DNA of 24,724 nucleotides from a virus: positions 1 to 24,724 of the IMG/VR virus record IMGVR_UViG_3300025759_000660, one strand, 5' to 3'. The notes under the pieces were generated by a model. That model was not told the DNA's origin. It did not search any database and worked only from the letters and a program-made list of their open reading frames with translations. Below are positions 14,201 through 22,448 of this stretch, one piece after another. Positions within the stretch are counted from its first letter, which is position 1. Each line of letters starts with the position of its first letter. A program made the translations under genes and the position numbers.

Positions 14201-14797
14201 ACCAGCATTTATTTCTACATTTTGTCGAGCATAGTTATCTAGACCTGTCCAAGCACTACCAGCTATAGCACCTCTTGTAGCTGCTGCTGAAGTAGACTCT
14301 GAAGTCGCAAGTTTTTTAAGGGTTGCTTTAACACCAGACTTAACTGTTTCTTTTGCAGCTACGCTAGAGCCTCCTGTAAAAACAAGGCCTAACAGGTTTA
14401 AAGGATCTGAAACTATATCTATGCCATAATCCATAGTAGCTTCTAAACCTTCTTTCCATCCTTTTATTTCAGTCTTGTTATCCCAAGTATCTCTAAGTCT
14501 TTGGTAAGATTGTTTTACATCTTCTGGCATTTCTTCGTCTAAAAGACCTCTAGTTAAAAGATCCGTTAGTCGCATATCTTCATCACGTATAGACTCTGAA
14601 ATATCTTCGTAGCCTTGTGCGCCTCCTACTGTAGGAAACTGTTTGGCTACCCAACTAAAATATTTTTCAGCGTCTTCTTGAACTTGAGGATTACTTTCAA
14701 ACTGTGTAACACTCATTTTTAAATTTGCAGGAGGTGTATATAAACTAACCTCGTCAGCGTCTTGGACCTGAGTATAATCTTTTTTATATATAGCCAT
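11234..14797 (-). CDS. giant internal virion / DNA ejection protein, gp16-like in position, 1187 aa
   Basis: A very large, mostly helical protein without signal peptide or recognisable enzyme domain. Visible parts: an N-terminal helical region with DIVSDPLNLLGL (about 128-138), a Gly/Ala-rich hydrophobic stretch at about 207-233, an acidic linker (about 240-330), a long central helical region, and a tail with two KGGEVD-type motifs (GGEVD at 1030-1034 and 1077-1081) flanking PDERIDKMTGLPYN. The last 90 residues (RKVYEDEKGKYSERTETIQL, then DNGDWVNYPTIDKKG) look like a separate beta-rich module. No transglycosylase motif like that at the N-terminus of T7 gp16 is seen. Size and place after the 178- and 765-residue genes resemble T7 gp16, which builds the ejection channel. 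The role is inferred from context. Confidence 0.8.
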   Translation of the reverse strand: MAIYKKDYTQVQDADEVSLYTPPANLKMSVTQFESNPQVQEDAEKYFSWVAKQFPTVGGAQGYEDISESIRDEDMRLTDLLTRGLLDEEMPEDVKQSYQRLRDTWDNKTEIKGWKEGLEATMDYGIDIVSDPLNLLGLVFTGGSSVAAKETVKSGVKATLKKLATSESTSAAATRGAIAGSAWTGLDNYARQNVEINAGIRDAVSGTEVALMTGAGAVLGGGLGAAISSLSGGLTKNARRIEDLKEEVSTPKLKSKEDDLEAPSEEKLIEVEEKAPRQLGLFDTEEPEQLPTQTNLFDDLVEDLGGGKVTKEEVQDLVEETTANTEPKKIKNKLLFELGRIANSFGATIAFKPASLLDSYTSYSGSAKELQKKFRYDLGRNIWGEREYDQQDFYEVMKEISGEYYTKVKLAMEPIQTNVKGDLTIPVNNELMRALRGETADNENINIIAGFLRRDVLDKLGKELSDAGYIDEPIEGYVPRFWNRKAIENNPEEFARKLIEAEEAEDLTEAEAIITQMLDIENQIGEGSVAGNSFFAKRAFTKLKDNDFEEFLEGDINKVLINYSFQTAKQLAKKQVFGVKNLNEFKKRWLNPIAAEMADAGKTLSKKDRDRITNLYRTATGEDVKRWEGTFSGVVDFYSTANRLAYLPLATLSSVTEIFINVQKAGVVNTIKGFSQASKAGRQTIQTNLIDFLKKNHDLKEPEIWRELNKFSIAVDTAAGDVAERLSGDTLNSNFSRSVNNGFFRFTMLDQWTKFVQLTSFITGKELIVENLKKISARGNLEDSGRTKAMRDELKELGVDINKGLQWIARGAKEDDEFYTAVQRGASRYTNEVILTPTPESGLKPTLLSNPKTSILFQFMGYPAAFSNTILKNAATKMMRDPVGNVPKTLAAGLIMTETARWTNWARSHGESEKFKSEEEIYVEAVKRWGGNGLIADMMARANKSAEIYQSQTAYVSSMLGPVGQDIYKIIKRDSPVRFLGEKVPFYGAINTISPEAKKDYDTFIRDLDSQMRDYTVPERPPRRFEFKKGGEVDIPQASPEPDERIDKMTGLPYNVQAGTAFMDEEDPLRRMGFGKGGEVDPLVRLGLHEGSKVTTKGRKVYEDEKGKYSERTETIQLDNGDWVNYPTIDKKGNKIPERLFKKLVESQLTKDGAVDFITGETLPTYKDMDTAIKAAKSRSYSLLKDK

Positions 14798-14805
14798 GCT
14801 TTACC

Positions 14806-17103
14806 TTATAAATAGAGTGCTGCTAGTACTTGATTAGTAAAATCTTCGTCATATACTTTAGCTAAAGATTGTCTTACATCCATATCTTCCCAACCCCTAA
14901 GCTCTTTAATAGCATCAGCTACGTTTTTAGCCGAAGTATCTATAGAAGATAAAGTTTCTTCAAATTCACCTAACTTAGCCCTTCTTCGTTGGCCCGTTTT
15001 AGTTTTAGAACCGCCCGGAGGCTCATTAGCTATTTGATCTTCTAAGTTAAACTTTTGCTCTATAGACTCTTCAAGCCTTAATCTAGTTTGTCTATTCATG
15101 TAAATAGGTTTAGTATCCTGACCTAACTCAGCTAGTTCAGCATTAACCCGAGATAACTCTTCTTTTTCAGAACTTCTTGTTCCTGCTGGAGCGTCTGTAG
15201 TCCTAGCTTCTAACTCTTCTTTTCTCTTTAGAAGTTTAATAGAAGGATCTTCAGCCGCTTCTGCTTCAGCTCTTTGAGCAGCCCTTTGAGCAGGTAAATC
15301 AGAAGTATCTAAAAGAATACCACTTTGTAAGTTAGTTTCTGTTTCAGCCAATCTAGCCGCTTCATCTTTCTCTATAGTAACTCCAAATAAAGAAGCAATA
15401 GGTGCGCCTCCTTCTCTAAAAGGCATAGCAAACACAGAGCTATTTCTAGAAACCATTGCGCCTGAAGAGTCTTGGATAACTGTCTGACCAGCAGCTAAAC
15501 TTTCTTGGATAGCCTCTTGAACATATTTAAGAGTTTCTGGGCTGCGTTTAAGCCTATCCATGTATTCTGCCATTTCAGGAACAGACACTAAAGATCTAAC
15601 CATGTTTGTTTTTTGTCGTTGATCCATAGAAACAGCGTATGTACCACCTGCTCTTTGCTCTACTTTATCTAAACCAAGCAAAACTAAGGGGCCTAAGATA
15701 TTTCTATTTTGACCCACAACTTCTGAAACTAAGTTTTGACCTAAACCTTTACCGGCTCCTTCGTCTGAAGTTGTAAAGTCTATAGTCATTAACTGAATCT
15801 CTGCTGCAATGTCATTAGCTAAAGTAAGATCTGATACTTCAAAAGCTGGTACATCAGCACCGCCAAAAACTTTGCTGTTTATGTTTTGACCAAGCAAGTA
15901 AGTTGTTCTATTGAAATTGTCAAAGTATTCTTGATTAATATCATCACCGCCTAAAGTAAAAAAGTCAGCAGCAGTTTTTCTTTTTTCTTTTCTATCCCCA
16001 CTTTGATCTATAGCTGCATCAAAAGCAGCACGACCTTTATCAGCATTAGCATCTGAAACTTCAGGTACAGTAGCCGGGAAATAATCAGGAGAAATTTTAC
16101 CTGTAGACATTGTTTCAACAACCGCATTGTTTGCCCCTACAGCAATAGCTACTTTTACTACTTGTCCTGTATGTTGATTTACACGTTCTACTATTTCAAC
16201 CTTAGCTCTTTCACCCGCTACAAAAGCTTTGCTTGCTTCATTTCCTGCAACTGGATTTATTGTTGTTTTTAATTCACCTGTTTTGATATTTTTAATTGTT
16301 ATTTTTTCAACTGGAATGGAAATATTATTAGGATCTTGTTTATATATTATTTCACTGCTTACTCGTTGATTTTCATCTTTAAGTTCAAATTGCTCTTTAA
16401 CAGCATCCCCAAGTTTTACAGCACCTGCTGCAGACAGCCCTTGTTTATAAGCTGTTGAGGCTGCCGTATAAGCCTCACTATTTTTACTAAACTTACTGTT
16501 TAAAACAGAATCTACAAAGGCTTCTTTGTTCGGTTTATCTTTAGAAAAAGAACCTAAAATAGCATCCCGCACATTACGATACGCAGGATTTCTATTTTCA
16601 ACAAAAGTATTATAATCTGAATCAGGAGTTAATTTTAAAGCGGCCTGTCTTGCTCTATTAAATTTACCATAAAGTCCATCGCCATCGACAGTACCTACAA
16701 TTTCTTCTGTTCTTCTTGTAATTTCTTTTTCATAAGCATCAGGATCTGCTAACATACCTTCTTCAACATTTAAGTCATACTCGGCTTTAATTCCCGGCCT
16801 TACTTTACTTATTAACCAGCTTCTAGCACCACCTACAAACCTATCAGCAGCCTCTCCATCTTTAAGAGTTTGAGAAGCATCATCATAGCTTCTTTTATAA
16901 GCAAGCTTGTTAGCTAAAACATCTTCGTTTTGCATCCATGACTCAGCTTTTTTTTCTAAGGCTTTATTAGCAAAACCAAGACCTAACTTAGCTACACCAC
17001 CAATAAGTGCATATTTGTCAGCCCTGCGAGCTTCTTTTCTAGCGCGTCTACTTTGTTCGCCTTTACGCTCTAAAAGACTAAATCCTAAATCGTCTATCGC
17101 CAT
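14806..17103 (-). CDS. internal virion protein, gp15-like in size and position, 765 aa
   Basis: A large helical, charged protein, close to the 747 residues of T7 gp15. The N-terminus is basic (LLERKGEQSRRARKEARRAD), followed by a short hydrophobic helix (ALIGGVAKLGLGFANKAL, about 32-49). The middle is rich in aromatic and Asn residues, and the last 150 residues are a charged coiled-coil-like region (PSIKLLKRKEELEARTTD; REELS-type repeats) ending in VLAALYL. I see no enzyme motif, Cys cluster or signal. It lies between a 178- and an 1187-residue gene, the order of T7 gp14-gp15-gp16, so a part of the DNA ejection apparatus is likely. It starts at a TAATG junction. Confidence 0.78.
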   Translation of the reverse strand: MAIDDLGFSLLERKGEQSRRARKEARRADKYALIGGVAKLGLGFANKALEKKAESWMQNEDVLANKLAYKRSYDDASQTLKDGEAADRFVGGARSWLISKVRPGIKAEYDLNVEEGMLADPDAYEKEITRRTEEIVGTVDGDGLYGKFNRARQAALKLTPDSDYNTFVENRNPAYRNVRDAILGSFSKDKPNKEAFVDSVLNSKFSKNSEAYTAASTAYKQGLSAAGAVKLGDAVKEQFELKDENQRVSSEIIYKQDPNNISIPVEKITIKNIKTGELKTTINPVAGNEASKAFVAGERAKVEIVERVNQHTGQVVKVAIAVGANNAVVETMSTGKISPDYFPATVPEVSDANADKGRAAFDAAIDQSGDRKEKRKTAADFFTLGGDDINQEYFDNFNRTTYLLGQNINSKVFGGADVPAFEVSDLTLANDIAAEIQLMTIDFTTSDEGAGKGLGQNLVSEVVGQNRNILGPLVLLGLDKVEQRAGGTYAVSMDQRQKTNMVRSLVSVPEMAEYMDRLKRSPETLKYVQEAIQESLAAGQTVIQDSSGAMVSRNSSVFAMPFREGGAPIASLFGVTIEKDEAARLAETETNLQSGILLDTSDLPAQRAAQRAEAEAAEDPSIKLLKRKEELEARTTDAPAGTRSSEKEELSRVNAELAELGQDTKPIYMNRQTRLRLEESIEQKFNLEDQIANEPPGGSKTKTGQRRRAKLGEFEETLSSIDTSAKNVADAIKELRGWEDMDVRQSLAKVYDEDFTNQVLAALYL

Positions 17104-17639
17104 TATACTTTCTCCAATAAGCTCTTAGGTTGAGGCAGCTCTTCGATCTTTTCCTCGATGCTTGCAGGTAAAATACCTTCAGGAACTTTCATAGATCCTT
17201 TAGCTTGTTTAATTTTACTAAACTTTTCTTGGGCTATGTTAACCCCTAATAATTCAGCTTCTGCTTCGTCTTCTTTTTCTTCATCTGTATAAAGTTTATA
17301 ATCAATACCAGCACGTTCTGCTAAAGCCATAAGAATATAAGTAGCCGGTTCTATGAGGAGTAACATTAAATCAGGGTTCCACTTGCCTTGATTAAAGCCT
17401 TGGAACAAAAAGACCTGTGCAATATCCATAACGGGTGTACCGTCTTCTATGGCAGTCATCATAGTTACGTATGTTTCTTCTTCAGTTAATATTTCAAATA
17501 GATACTCTGAAGCCTTAACGACATTAGTAAACTCAGATGGTTTTTCCCAAGGATAAGGATTTTCAGGATCATTTGTTAATGACTCCCCCGGAATAGGTCT
17601 ATCCATTTTAGAACTATACTTTATAAAATCTTCATTCAT
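17103..17639 (-). CDS. conserved virion-associated protein, 178 aa
   Basis: The motif MDRPIPGESLTNDPENPYPW and the hydrophobic helix NPDLMLLLIEPATYILMALA recall a protein found in many marine phages, including tailed phages of other morphologies. Its function is unknown to me. It is acidic overall, with EEKEDEAEAELLG in the C-terminal third. It overlaps the preceding gene as ATGA and the next as TAATG. Its place before the gp15- and gp16-like genes matches T7 gp14 (196 residues), an internal virion protein, but I cannot show sequence similarity to gp14. Confidence 0.8.
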   Translation of the reverse strand: MNEDFIKYSSKMDRPIPGESLTNDPENPYPWEKPSEFTNVVKASEYLFEILTEEETYVTMMTAIEDGTPVMDIAQVFLFQGFNQGKWNPDLMLLLIEPATYILMALAERAGIDYKLYTDEEKEDEAEAELLGVNIAQEKFSKIKQAKGSMKVPEGILPASIEEKIEELPQPKSLLEKV

Positions 17640-18829
17640 GCTGCGGCATACCTTTGTTGTTGTTGCATGTAGTACATGTAAGGACTCATTTGATTAAAGT
17701 CATAACCCTGTGTAAAAGCACTATATCCATAAGGCCCTTGAGACATGTCTGTTGCAAAAGCTTGTTGAGGTTGATAACCAATAGTAGGTTCATATAATGA
17801 TTGAAGTTGTGCGCCACCACCGTAGAACACATCAGGATCTTCTGCGGTCATAAGTTGAGCTTGTTGTGTTAAATCCATTGTTTGTTGCACAACACCTAAT
17901 GGGTCGCTTTCAAATTTTCTTTTAATAGTAGATCCAGCCCTTTCTAGTAAAGAAGCCGTTGGCGCTGGCGCTGGTGGTGTACCTTGCACACCTGCCTGTG
18001 GGTCAGACATTCCAGTAGTAGTAGAACCGGAGACACGCTGTTTTGTGTCTGGGTCGTATTGATAACCAGTTTCAGCCTCAAGTGTAGTAGCAGGAGAAAA
18101 CTCATAAGCTTCTTGTGTAGGTGCGCCTTGCAAACTAAGTGTTTCCTGAGTAGGGATTATACTACTTTGTGGCTGCATAACAGCAGCGTTAGGTAAAGAT
18201 TCCATACCTGCAGCATTAAAGCCAGCCTGACTTATATCAGTACGTAAAACTGTACCAGCTTCTATAACATTACCGGAAATGTTTGGATTTAACTCACGTA
18301 AAGTACTTTCTCTTATACCTGTTTTGTTAGCAGCGTCTGCAAAAGAAGTATCAGCGCCGAAAGAAGTAGAACCCTTAAAAGGATCTAAGATTCTAGAACC
18401 TGTATCTAAAGTTCTAGACCAAGCACTGTCGTTACCAAAGAAGTTAGTGGCTGCACCTTCGATGCTAATACCCGGAATTTTATTTAATGCAGTCTTAGCA
18501 AAGTTACTAACTCCGTCAGTTATTGTACCAAAAGCATTACCCGCTGTAGTAGCAAACTTATGTGCTGTATTTAAAACAGTTCCTAAGCCTCTAGCTAAAC
18601 TTCCTCCAAGGCCTTTTCCCGCTACACCCATTAAACCTTTGGCTGCAGCGCCTAGACCTTTCATCAGAAAGCCTCCTACATGTGGCATAATAAACATCAT
18701 ACCTAACTGACCGACAATACCAAGTTTACCTACAAACTTACCAATGCCCTTAACAGCTTTTTTAATTTTACTGCCGATCTTTTTAAATACTTTTTTTATG
18801 CCTTTCCAAAGGCTACTGAAAAATCCCAT
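17636..18829 (-). CDS. virion protein with amphipathic basic N-terminus and LysM-like motif, 397 aa
   Basis: The first 35 residues (FFSSLWKGIKKVFKKIGSKI, then KKAVKGIGKFVG) form a cationic amphipathic helix like a membrane-active peptide. A Gly/Ala/Met-rich hydrophobic stretch follows to about residue 85. Residues 161-197 (SFADAANKTGIRESTLRELN, then EAGTVLRT) fit a LysM peptidoglycan-binding motif, though degenerate. The last 150 residues are Gln/Tyr/Pro-rich and probably flexible. The combination suggests a protein carried in the virion that crosses or perforates the envelope at infection. It sits among ejection protein genes. GGAGG lies six bases before the ATG, within the last codons of the upstream gene, with a TAATG junction. 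The function is inference. Confidence 0.8.
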   Translation of the reverse strand: MGFFSSLWKGIKKVFKKIGSKIKKAVKGIGKFVGKLGIVGQLGMMFIMPHVGGFLMKGLGAAAKGLMGVAGKGLGGSLARGLGTVLNTAHKFATTAGNAFGTITDGVSNFAKTALNKIPGISIEGAATNFFGNDSAWSRTLDTGSRILDPFKGSTSFGADTSFADAANKTGIRESTLRELNPNISGNVIEAGTVLRTDISQAGFNAAGMESLPNAAVMQPQSSIIPTQETLSLQGAPTQEAYEFSPATTLEAETGYQYDPDTKQRVSGSTTTGMSDPQAGVQGTPPAPAPTASLLERAGSTIKRKFESDPLGVVQQTMDLTQQAQLMTAEDPDVFYGGGAQLQSLYEPTIGYQPQQAFATDMSQGPYGYSAFTQGYDFNQMSPYMYYMQQQQRYAAA

Positions 18830-21800
18830 TAATCGCCTCCTAATGCGGTTATTATACCAGTAACTAAAGTTTGTATATTCTTTGAAGAAAAAGACTCGCC
18901 TTCATTTGCAAGGGCTGTAGCAAACAAAGTAGTTCTTCTTTGCTGATCATTTTCGTAACCTTGCCTTAAATAACTTACTTCATCCCTTAACTGCTGCCAC
19001 ATAAAGTTTTGTTCAGTTGTAGTTAACTGAAAGCTTTGTCGAGCAGCTTCTTGATTAGCAGCATTTTCTGCGGCTGTAGTAGCTAAGTTAGCTTGTCTAC
19101 GCCACTGAATATTAGATTGTTCAATAGCTTGAGCATTTGCAGCATTCCATTGTTCACGTCTAAATTCGTTTTCTGCGTTATACTGATCAACCTGTACAGA
19201 TAATTGTTCAGTAAATTTAGCAGCTTCTAAATCATTACCAGCGTCTATTGCAGCCATTCTATTTTTTTCAGTTAAATTAAACTGAGACATATTGTTAGCT
19301 TGAGATACATTAAACTGCCTTAAGTTAGATTCTAAGTTAGCGACAAACTGCTGCATTTGATTATCAGAAGTAGCATTAAACTGTTTAGCAGCATTTTGAG
19401 CAGCCTGATTAGAAAGTAATCTTTGTTGCTTTAACTGAGCTTCAAGAACACTTGATTGTTGTTCGTTACCTAAATCAGTTAAATCTCTTTGCAAGAAGTT
19501 TCTTGCATTTTCTATAGAAGCTTTAGTAGCTAAATCAGCTTCTGCAATATCTCTTTGAGACAATAAAGTAGCTTGTTGTAAAGCAGACTGTTGTCTATTA
19601 TCTAAATTCTTTAGAGTTAAAGTCTGCATAAACTGACTGTTAGCAATAGCCGCTTGCTGTTCAAAATCTAAATCTTTCATATCAAGATTAGCATTTAACT
19701 GAGCATTTAACATAGCAGCATTTTGAGCGTTGCTTAAGTCAGCCAAACCTAACTGCTGCGCTAACTGAGCATTTACTTGAGCAGCTTGCATTCTTTTTTC
19801 GAAACCCTGTAAATTAGCAACATTAGTAGCCGTCATGTTTTCAGAGTCAGCTTGGTTCTTAGAAGTTAAATTAGCAAGAGTAATTTTTTCTTGTGCGCTT
19901 AACTTGGCAAGCTCTGAGTTTTGTCTAAGCTGTTCATTCTGTGACATTACATTAACGTAAGTCGTAAGCTCTTGGAGCCTAAAGCGATTGGCTTCAGTAA
20001 AGTTTGCTGAGTCAGTAGCAGCTCTTTCAGCTAAGTTAGCCATTTCCATTTGCTGCTCGTTAGACATATTAGCAAGTTCCATTTGCTGTGCCATTGAAGC
20101 ATTAGTCTTTTTAAAGTCTACAAGGTTTTGTAAATTAACAAGACGCTCTTGGTTTTCTGCTGTCATACTATCTCTTGCAGCAGCATTCTTTTCAGTAAGA
20201 TTCATCATTTCCATGCGAAGACTAGAATCAAGATTGGCTTTTTCCATGTCTTGAGTTAGCTCTGCTTGGCGCATTATTCTATTTACATTAGCTTGATACG
20301 AAGCTAGTTTAGACTGTTGAGCAGCATTTAAGTTTTCTCTTCCTGCTAAGTTAAGAGCTTCTAAGTTTGCTAAGTCCATACGACTGCCAGCATCTAAATT
20401 AGCTAAAGCAGTTTGCTGTCTCTGTGAAGATTCTTGAGAGGCTTTTTGTTGAGCATTTTGAATATTAACCATCCTAACTTGCTGCTCTTGTTGGGCAGTT
20501 GTCAGTACAGCTTCTTGTTCAAACTGACCTTGTTGCATTTTAATCTGTTGCGCCATCTGTGCAGTCTGTGATGCTGCTGTCTGACGGTTAGAAAGATTTT
20601 GCATACGAATCTGCATAACATTTTGAGCAGAGGCTAAGTTAGCTTGTTGTTCATTACTTAAGTTTTGCTGTGCGCGTTGCTGCAAGGCTTGTGCATTACT
20701 TTGTGCCATAGGTAAGGCACTTTGAATAATAGCATTGAAAAGAGCATCACGGCCTACTGTAGAAACACTAAGACCTCTTCTAGCCATTTGTTGCTCAACG
20801 GCGGCTACTGCAGGTCTAGCCCATGTAGGAGTCTTACCTTCTTCCATACCAGCCAAAAGGTTTTCCATCTGAACAGATACTAAAGCTTCTTGAGGTAAAG
20901 CAGCTACAGCAGCCTTAACTTCAGGAGCTGTATTAGGATCATCTAATTGAGCCTCTACAGTTGCAGGATCTTCTGACACCGCAGCAGTAATCTCAGGAGG
21001 CATATTGCCTACAACAGACATCATGTCAGCCGCAGCAGCTTGTCGAGCTTCTCCGGTAACTGCTTGCATCTGAGAAGCTGCTAGAGTTGGTACACCACCT
21101 ATCTGAGCTGCAGTACCTTTAGGAGCATCTCCTGTAATAGCTCTTCGACCTTGTAAGTCTACGCTAGGAGTTTCTCCTAGTTTTTCTTCGATGCCTTTTG
21201 CAGCAACACCTACTTGAGCTTCACGTTGATTAGCAATAATAAACTCAGGAATCTTTTCTAAATCGACACCTTCAGACGATACAATATCTAAAACATCTTT
21301 AGCTTCTCTAGCCGATATAGTATTTTCAGTTCTTGTACGAACTTCAGGATCTTGAATTGTATTTAAATCTATACCATAAGACTCCGCTGCTTGTGCTGGA
21401 CTAGCATAGGTTTTAGCAGCCCTATCAGTTGTAGGTACTTGAACTTTAGCTTTAGTAACCTTATCTTCATCTAAATCCTGTTCTGCAGCAGACACTGTAA
21501 AAGGTTCTTCATCGCCTATTGTAGCAGCGGTAGCTTCTTGTACTTTTTCTTCTTTATCTCTAGTAGCTGCATCAACAGTAACCTTGTCTTCGCCCACAGT
21601 AGCTGCATCTACTTTAGCAGCTTCTCCTGAGGCTCCGAAGTCTCCTTCTAACTCAAACTCGTCTATTAAGTCTTCAGGGCTTCTTGTAAATGTATTACCT
21701 CGACCATCTTGAAATCTAATTTTACCATCGCTACCGACTTTATATTTAAGACCTGTTTTTTCTGCAAAGGCCCTAGCGACATTCTGAGCATCATAACCAA

Positions 21801-22443
21801 AAGGAGCTTCTTCAGCTTGTTTAGCCTCTCCTGCGCCTGTACTCGAAACATCTGTAGCAGTAACAGTTCTATCTTCTGTGCTTATATCTTTACCTTCTGT
21901 TTCAAGAGCTTCAATATCTTCGTCTTTAGTTGTAATAGACTTTTCAGCTTTTTTAAAATCTTCTTCAGAAACTTTAAATAAGTTTTCAACTTCACGCGGA
22001 GTTAAATACTGAGGTTTTGCTCCGCGAGGCTGATAAATAAAAGAGTTTTTATCTTCTGCCCAGCGTACAGTAGCGCCTTTACCTGCTTTTCCTGCAGCGG
22101 CTTCGGCCATACCTCTATAATCCATAGATATTTCTACACCAGCTTTAGCAACCTCTGGCTTTTGAACTTCGATGCTTGGAAGATCCGTCGGAGTTTCTAC
22201 AAGCTTACCAGCAGCCGGGTCCATAACAGAAACAGGATCAGGAGATGTCTTAACAGGGACATCAGGATTATTTGGGTCGGAATCATACTGATCTGCGACA
22301 CCATCACCATCAGTATCTTTTGGATTTTGATCAAAACCACCACCAGAATTTTTAAGGTAACGAGTCCCACCTTTTGTAAAAGCAGCTCTTTTCCTTTTCA
22401 AAGCCTTTAAAGCCTTATTAGTGTTCCTATTTTTTTTACCCAT
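18829..22443 (-). CDS. giant repeat protein: Ca-binding loop plus 54 hendecad repeats, 1204 aa
   Basis: The N-terminus is Lys-rich (residues 1-30). Residues 43-61 (KDTDGDGVADQYDSDPNNPD region) form a thrombospondin-type-3-like calcium loop with D43, D45, D47, D51 and D54. Two related units follow at 111-163 and 221-269, joined by acidic linkers. Residues 540-580 hold WARPAVAAVEQQMARRGLSV and GRDALFNAIIQSALPMAQ, a stretch I recall as conserved in marine phages. Residues 581-1174 are an unbroken 11-residue repeat array, free of Pro and Cys and rich in Gln, Asn, Ala and Leu. The last 30 residues hold a short hydrophobic helix (LVTGIITALGG). It is likely a structural or ejected virion protein; no enzyme motif is seen. 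It lies directly before the LysM-like gene. Confidence 0.88.
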   Translation of the reverse strand: MGKKNRNTNKALKALKRKRAAFTKGGTRYLKNSGGGFDQNPKDTDGDGVADQYDSDPNNPDVPVKTSPDPVSVMDPAAGKLVETPTDLPSIEVQKPEVAKAGVEISMDYRGMAEAAAGKAGKGATVRWAEDKNSFIYQPRGAKPQYLTPREVENLFKVSEEDFKKAEKSITTKDEDIEALETEGKDISTEDRTVTATDVSSTGAGEAKQAEEAPFGYDAQNVARAFAEKTGLKYKVGSDGKIRFQDGRGNTFTRSPEDLIDEFELEGDFGASGEAAKVDAATVGEDKVTVDAATRDKEEKVQEATAATIGDEEPFTVSAAEQDLDEDKVTKAKVQVPTTDRAAKTYASPAQAAESYGIDLNTIQDPEVRTRTENTISAREAKDVLDIVSSEGVDLEKIPEFIIANQREAQVGVAAKGIEEKLGETPSVDLQGRRAITGDAPKGTAAQIGGVPTLAASQMQAVTGEARQAAAADMMSVVGNMPPEITAAVSEDPATVEAQLDDPNTAPEVKAAVAALPQEALVSVQMENLLAGMEEGKTPTWARPAVAAVEQQMARRGLSVSTVGRDALFNAIIQSALPMAQSNAQALQQRAQQNLSNEQQANLASAQNVMQIRMQNLSNRQTAASQTAQMAQQIKMQQGQFEQEAVLTTAQQEQQVRMVNIQNAQQKASQESSQRQQTALANLDAGSRMDLANLEALNLAGRENLNAAQQSKLASYQANVNRIMRQAELTQDMEKANLDSSLRMEMMNLTEKNAAARDSMTAENQERLVNLQNLVDFKKTNASMAQQMELANMSNEQQMEMANLAERAATDSANFTEANRFRLQELTTYVNVMSQNEQLRQNSELAKLSAQEKITLANLTSKNQADSENMTATNVANLQGFEKRMQAAQVNAQLAQQLGLADLSNAQNAAMLNAQLNANLDMKDLDFEQQAAIANSQFMQTLTLKNLDNRQQSALQQATLLSQRDIAEADLATKASIENARNFLQRDLTDLGNEQQSSVLEAQLKQQRLLSNQAAQNAAKQFNATSDNQMQQFVANLESNLRQFNVSQANNMSQFNLTEKNRMAAIDAGNDLEAAKFTEQLSVQVDQYNAENEFRREQWNAANAQAIEQSNIQWRRQANLATTAAENAANQEAARQSFQLTTTEQNFMWQQLRDEVSYLRQGYENDQQRRTTLFATALANEGESFSSKNIQTLVTGIITALGGD
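18922..20703 (-). repeat. 54 tandem 33-base units encoding 11-residue (hendecad) repeats
   Basis: Translation of this stretch can be cut into 54 consecutive 11-residue units with no insertion or deletion. Typical units are LANLTSKNQAD, LADLSNAQNAA, LKNLDNRQQSA and LTDLGNEQQSS. By hand count, position 3 is Asn in 29 of 54 units, and position 1 is Leu, Met, Ile or Val in 23 of units 10-40. Position 4 tends to alternate between Leu and Ala in neighbouring units, giving a 22-residue super-period in the later half. The DNA repeat is too diverged to be obvious at base level. Confidence 0.88.
21637..22113 (-). repeat. diverged internal duplication in the 1204-residue protein
   Basis: Residues 111-163 (bases 22113-21955) and 221-269 (bases 21783-21637) align by eye: both run from an A-x-A-x-K-x-G helix start through a basic/aromatic strand and an RG turn to a S/TP-x-E helix with an aromatic end and an ED/GD-F. 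The intervening sequence is acidic and low in complexity. Confidence 0.55.
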
Positions 22444-22448
22444 AATGC

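Noticed and set aside
18279-18710. 143-codon plus-strand frame opposite the LysM-like gene
   Set aside because: It is antisense to a well-supported gene and has no recognisable domain or coherent context.
18922-20703. 33-base periodicity as a CRISPR array or minisatellite
   Set aside because: The units are diverged at base level, have no constant repeat/spacer split, and the period follows codons of an open frame.
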